From the NCBI GenBank assembly GCA_022225965.2, contig JAKJXP020000015.1:310001-374000 (forward strand): a stretch of 64,000 bases of DNA. The letters run 5' to 3'. Below the pieces are notes generated by a model. That model did no database searches, was not told the origin of the DNA, and saw only the letters and a program-made list of their open reading frames with translations. The DNA is from Diatrype stigma (taxonomy: Eukaryota > Ascomycota > Sordariomycetes > Xylariales > Diatrypaceae). Positions 61,283 to 64,000 of this stretch are shown piece by piece. The stretch's first letter is position 1. Every line of letters starts with the position of its first letter. The translations under genes and the position numbers were made by a program.

Positions 61283-62204
61283 CTAAGCGACTATTTCCTC
61301 TCCCTCGGACAAGGCCCGTGCAATCAGCACGTAAACGAATATGAGCCCCCCAACAACCAGCAACCGATTACGACTCAACCAGCCAGTGCCTGCGTCTCTC
61401 CGCTGGACAACGGCATCCACCACAGCTTGTGTCTGGTGACCGCTCCCGCTCGCGATTCCTAGCTGAGGACCGCATGACGTGCCACCGATCTTGTTACCAG
61501 TAGCCGGCTCGATCTTGTTCTGCGTCATCCACTCCCAGTTCTCCTTGTCCACCTCTGGCCACTCGCCCCTGAACTTGGCGCCTCCGTCGCCGGCTTTCAC
61601 GTTCCCCTTCAGCGCGGGGTTCTTGGAATTCGAGCCGCCGCCCGTGGAGTTCCACCACCGCGATCTTGATGCGAGATACTTGCGCTCCGCCTCTGTGCTA
61701 GACACCGAGCCCGTCGTCATCTCTTCCGAAGTCATGAACGAGAGGAGCCCGATGAGGATGGTCGAGACTTCCCACGCGGGGTTGAATGACCGCGGGTGGA
61801 AGTCGGAGATGGAGAGGCATAGTCTAGTGGATGGCTGGAAGCGACCAGATGGCGTGTGCATTCGGATGGCCGGCGGCGCAAACGGATAATTTGGGGGGAA
61901 GATCAAAGTTCCCCAGTACTGGCCGCCGTGGTAGGGCGTCTCCTCTGGACCGGTGATGATGTAGTGCCACCTGTATATGGGGTCAGCGCACCATCACGAT
62001 AGTTAGATTAGGTAAGCAGCTGGCTCGACGTACTCGAGGATATTAGAGTCAGACGGGTGGGCTGAAATGTAAGGGGGTGGATTCTCCGAGATGGTCTTAT
62101 ACTCGCGCGTCAACTGAACAATGGGAATTAGCATCATCGCTGGCTCTTCGAGTGATGGCACTGTGGGGAACACAAACGCGCTTGTGGGCTGCCTTGCTAG
62201 CCAT
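61283..62204 (-). CDS. UBC6: UBC6-type ubiquitin-conjugating enzyme E2, ER-anchored
   Basis: Ubc6 is the tail-anchored E2 of ER-associated degradation, facing the cytosol and working with Doa10-type ligases. Exons 62204-62178, 62113-62034 and 61970-61283 give 264 residues. The start is a nine-codon exon (MASKAAHKR) with donor GTTTGT. The E2 core shows TREYKTISENPPPYI, WHYIITGPEETPYHGGQYWG, FPPNYPFAPPAIRM and the catalytic Cys87 in STRLCLSISDFHP. As in UBC6/UBE2J proteins, the usual HPN motif is absent. A Gly/Asn/Ser-rich linker leads to a C-terminal membrane segment (about 239-253, LLVVGGLIFVYVLIA). The catalytic Cys has the same number as in yeast Ubc6. It is divergent from the SAM50 gene. 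Confidence 0.94.
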
Positions 62205-63203
62205 GATGAGCAGAGGCGGCCTCTGTAATCGGCTGGAAATGGCAATGTGTCACGTTGGAGAAGGATCCGTCGGGGATGTGCTTTATGAAACACGGGAACG
62301 AGCGTCAGAAAGAGAGCGCGTAAATAGTATTTGTTGGAAAAAAAGAGCGCCGTGAGTTCTAGGAAGAACACGAACTGCAAGTCGTCAAAGAATGGTATTT
62401 GTTGGTTGGATGATGCGGTCTGATACGGGAGAAAGGATGTTGGTGATGAGGCTGGGCGGGCTGAACTAACGATAGGAGTTAAAGTGACGGAGATGGGGAG
62501 GAGGGTCTTGTCCCGTCCCGACTGCCAGAATGCATATCGTCACAGCTTACATAAGTTCCGCCTTAATTAGACTAGCTAGGTACGGGGTACCTAGTCCCCT
62601 AGTGCAACCTAAAGTGAGCACCAGGATACTTTCATGGATGCTACATACAGCTCGAGGTAGCCACTTACTTTCTTAGTACAAACCTTGAAGGTCGGAAGTA
62701 CGTACATAAAATCCGGAGATAACAAGCTGGTCATCCGTGTCTTGGCATACCCAGGTATGTAAAAGGGACGTATTGAAACATTGAGAATTTATGCTTTGGC
62801 AATCGATATCAATGGTGTGACGTAGTAAGTCAAGTCAATCAGCCACAGTATACTTCTTACCCTTGCTGCTTTAGTGTGGCAGAGGCACACAGCGGGTAAG
62901 CCCGGGCCATACCTACGGGTGGACCCTGGACAGGCTTGATCTTAGTTAAGCCACACAACCCCACCTCCTCCATTATGGGATGTATGTATGTATGTATGTA
63001 CATACCTATACATACATACTACCACTACCTAACGGGACCGAGACAGCGGGCACATTTGAGATGGGGTTGCCGATTTGCTCATGACCCCGGTCCTTGCCGA
63101 TCTGGAACCTGAAGGCCGAACTCACACAAATTCAATGTCTCCATCCATTAGGAGACTGACGAGAGGCATTTCGTTGCGTTTACAATAAGAGCTGCAGTTC
63201 ACC
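62205..63203. other. divergent promoter region, UBC6 / SAM50
   Basis: About 1 kb between divergent genes. It contains a GTAT/ATAC inverted microsatellite (62980-63020) and two GGTAC copies near 62580-62591. No gene seen. Confidence 0.5.
62980..63020. repeat. inverted tetranucleotide repeat (TGTA)n / (TACA)n
   Basis: Five TGTA units are followed after a short spacer by CATACCTATACATACATAC, so the two arms can pair as a hairpin. It lies midway between UBC6 and SAM50. Confidence 0.8.
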
Positions 63204-64000
63204 ATGGCATACAACGGTTCGCCTGGAAGCCACAATGTAAGGGAGCCCTATCTTCTACACCATCGTATACCACATGACTCCATTGGCAGCTAATCAATAT
63301 AATGGTTAGGAGGGCTTCGAGGACCTCCTCAAGCAGGAGGCAGCCTCTGTGGAGCAGAAAGCTGCAGCGGAGAGGGCAGCTGTTGAGGACGCCGCGGCAC
63401 AGCAACGAATGGTTGACCTGGTATTATATACTCTATATGCATTCCTAATAACTACCTAGGTACCATACCTGACATGGGATCTATAGCTTTCGTCGAACCA
63501 AACCCTGCCAGTGACACTCTCCTCCATCGAAATACACGGCGCTAAACACACGCGTAAATCGTTCTTAAACCCGCTGTTCGAGCCTCTGATACAGAATAGT
63601 CACAATGGGGACTTTACATTAGCCAACCTACTGGAGCAGGTGGGTGGTGCCGTCGAGAAGTTGCAAAAGTTTGGTAAGGGAAGAAGACGACACGACGAGC
63701 TGTCCCGTCGATAACAAGCTAGCTGACATGATCGCCTTTCAAGATATATTCCACCCGAACATCATTTTTCATTTATCCCGACCGTCACACGTCGACCCAT
63801 CTTCTTCACCTACGGACTTCGATGTATCCTTGCGGGTACGGGAAAAGTCCCGGCTACTACTGAAGACCGGTACCGATCTGGGAAATACCGAGGGCTCTGC
63901 ATATGGTTCTATGTTATGGCGGAATATATTCGGTGGTGCCGAGACCCTATCATTCAACGCAGCGGCTGGCACGAGGACGCGATCGGCATACAGCGCAGAA
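63204..64000 (+). CDS. SAM50: SAM50/TOB55, mitochondrial beta-barrel assembly subunit (partial)
   Basis: Sam50 is the Omp85-family core of the sorting and assembly machinery that inserts beta-barrel proteins into the mitochondrial outer membrane. Visible exons are 63204-63236, 63310-63420, 63487-63673 and 63744 to the window end, all in phase. The start gives MAYNGSPGSHN, then an Ala/Glu-rich helix (KQEAASVEQKAAAERAAVED). The POTRA domain follows (LSSIEIHGAKHTRKSFLNPL, FTLANLLEQVGGAVEKLQKF), then the first barrel strands (RLLLKTGTDLGNTEGSAYGS, GGAETLSFNAAAGTRTRSAYSAE). The rest, including most of the barrel, lies beyond the right edge. The first, 11-codon exon is the least certain part. Confidence 0.88.

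Noticed and set aside
1..64000. CRISPR arrays, prophage, insertion sequences, bacterial operons
   Set aside because: The window is a eukaryotic (fungal) nuclear sequence with spliced genes; the short tandem repeats lack the spacer-repeat structure of CRISPR.

Overview
The window reads as nuclear DNA of a filamentous ascomycete (Pezizomycotina, most likely Sordariomycetes). Genes are interrupted by short introns (about 50-210 nt) with GTRNGT-type donors and CTAAC/CTGAC branch points. Codon third positions are strongly C/G-biased in the enzyme genes, and the gene set (AA9 LPMO, asco-laccase with a DSGL tail, tannase, Hce2 effector-like protein, ENA P-type ATPase) is typical of plant-associated or plant-decaying moulds. 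The species cannot be named from the sequence. I placed introns by eye, requiring consistent reading phase and family homology; 18 genes are well supported, one of them cut by the right edge.

Layout. 1-2264: no firm gene, with GC-rich open frames touching the left edge. 2265-4437 (+): MFS allantoate/pantothenate-type permease with an assembly gap inside an intron. 5514-10136 (-): exocyst subunit SEC3. 11464-11867 (+): a three-exon 80-residue Tyr/Ser/Asn-rich protein. 12344-14179 (-): tannase/feruloyl esterase. 15462-16247 (-): AA9 LPMO. 17546-18866 (-): DmpA/S58 peptidase. 19774-21524 (+): hydroxyacid-oxoacid transhydrogenase. 22198-23930 (-): alcohol O-acetyltransferase. 25648-26824 (-): AT-hook protein with tandem chromodomains. 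29085-30944 (-): laccase. 36369-36965 (-): Hce2/Ecp2-like secreted protein. 39137-40822 (-): MFS sugar porter. 46199-47447 (+): proteinase K-like subtilase. 48880-50956 (+): YtcJ-like amidohydrolase. 53694-57094 (+): ENA-type cation ATPase. 58316-59797 (-): BTB/POZ protein. 61283-62204 (-): UBC6. 63204-right edge (+): SAM50.

How the genes fit together. There is no compact biosynthetic cluster. Housekeeping cell biology (SEC3, UBC6, SAM50, HOT) is mixed with a secreted plant-polymer set (tannase, LPMO, laccase), a secreted protease and an effector-like protein, plus uptake and ion transporters. The secreted genes sit beside long gene-poor stretches (30945-36368, 40823-46198, 50957-53693) that contain tandem repeats, recurrent palindromes and at least one apparent decayed gene.

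I did not find an obviously new multi-gene system. The items most worth following are the tandem-chromodomain/AT-hook protein, the small three-exon Tyr/Ser/Asn-rich gene, the Hce2 protein in the gene-poor tract, the repeated GTTCGT splice donors, and short palindromes shared between distant intergenic regions.
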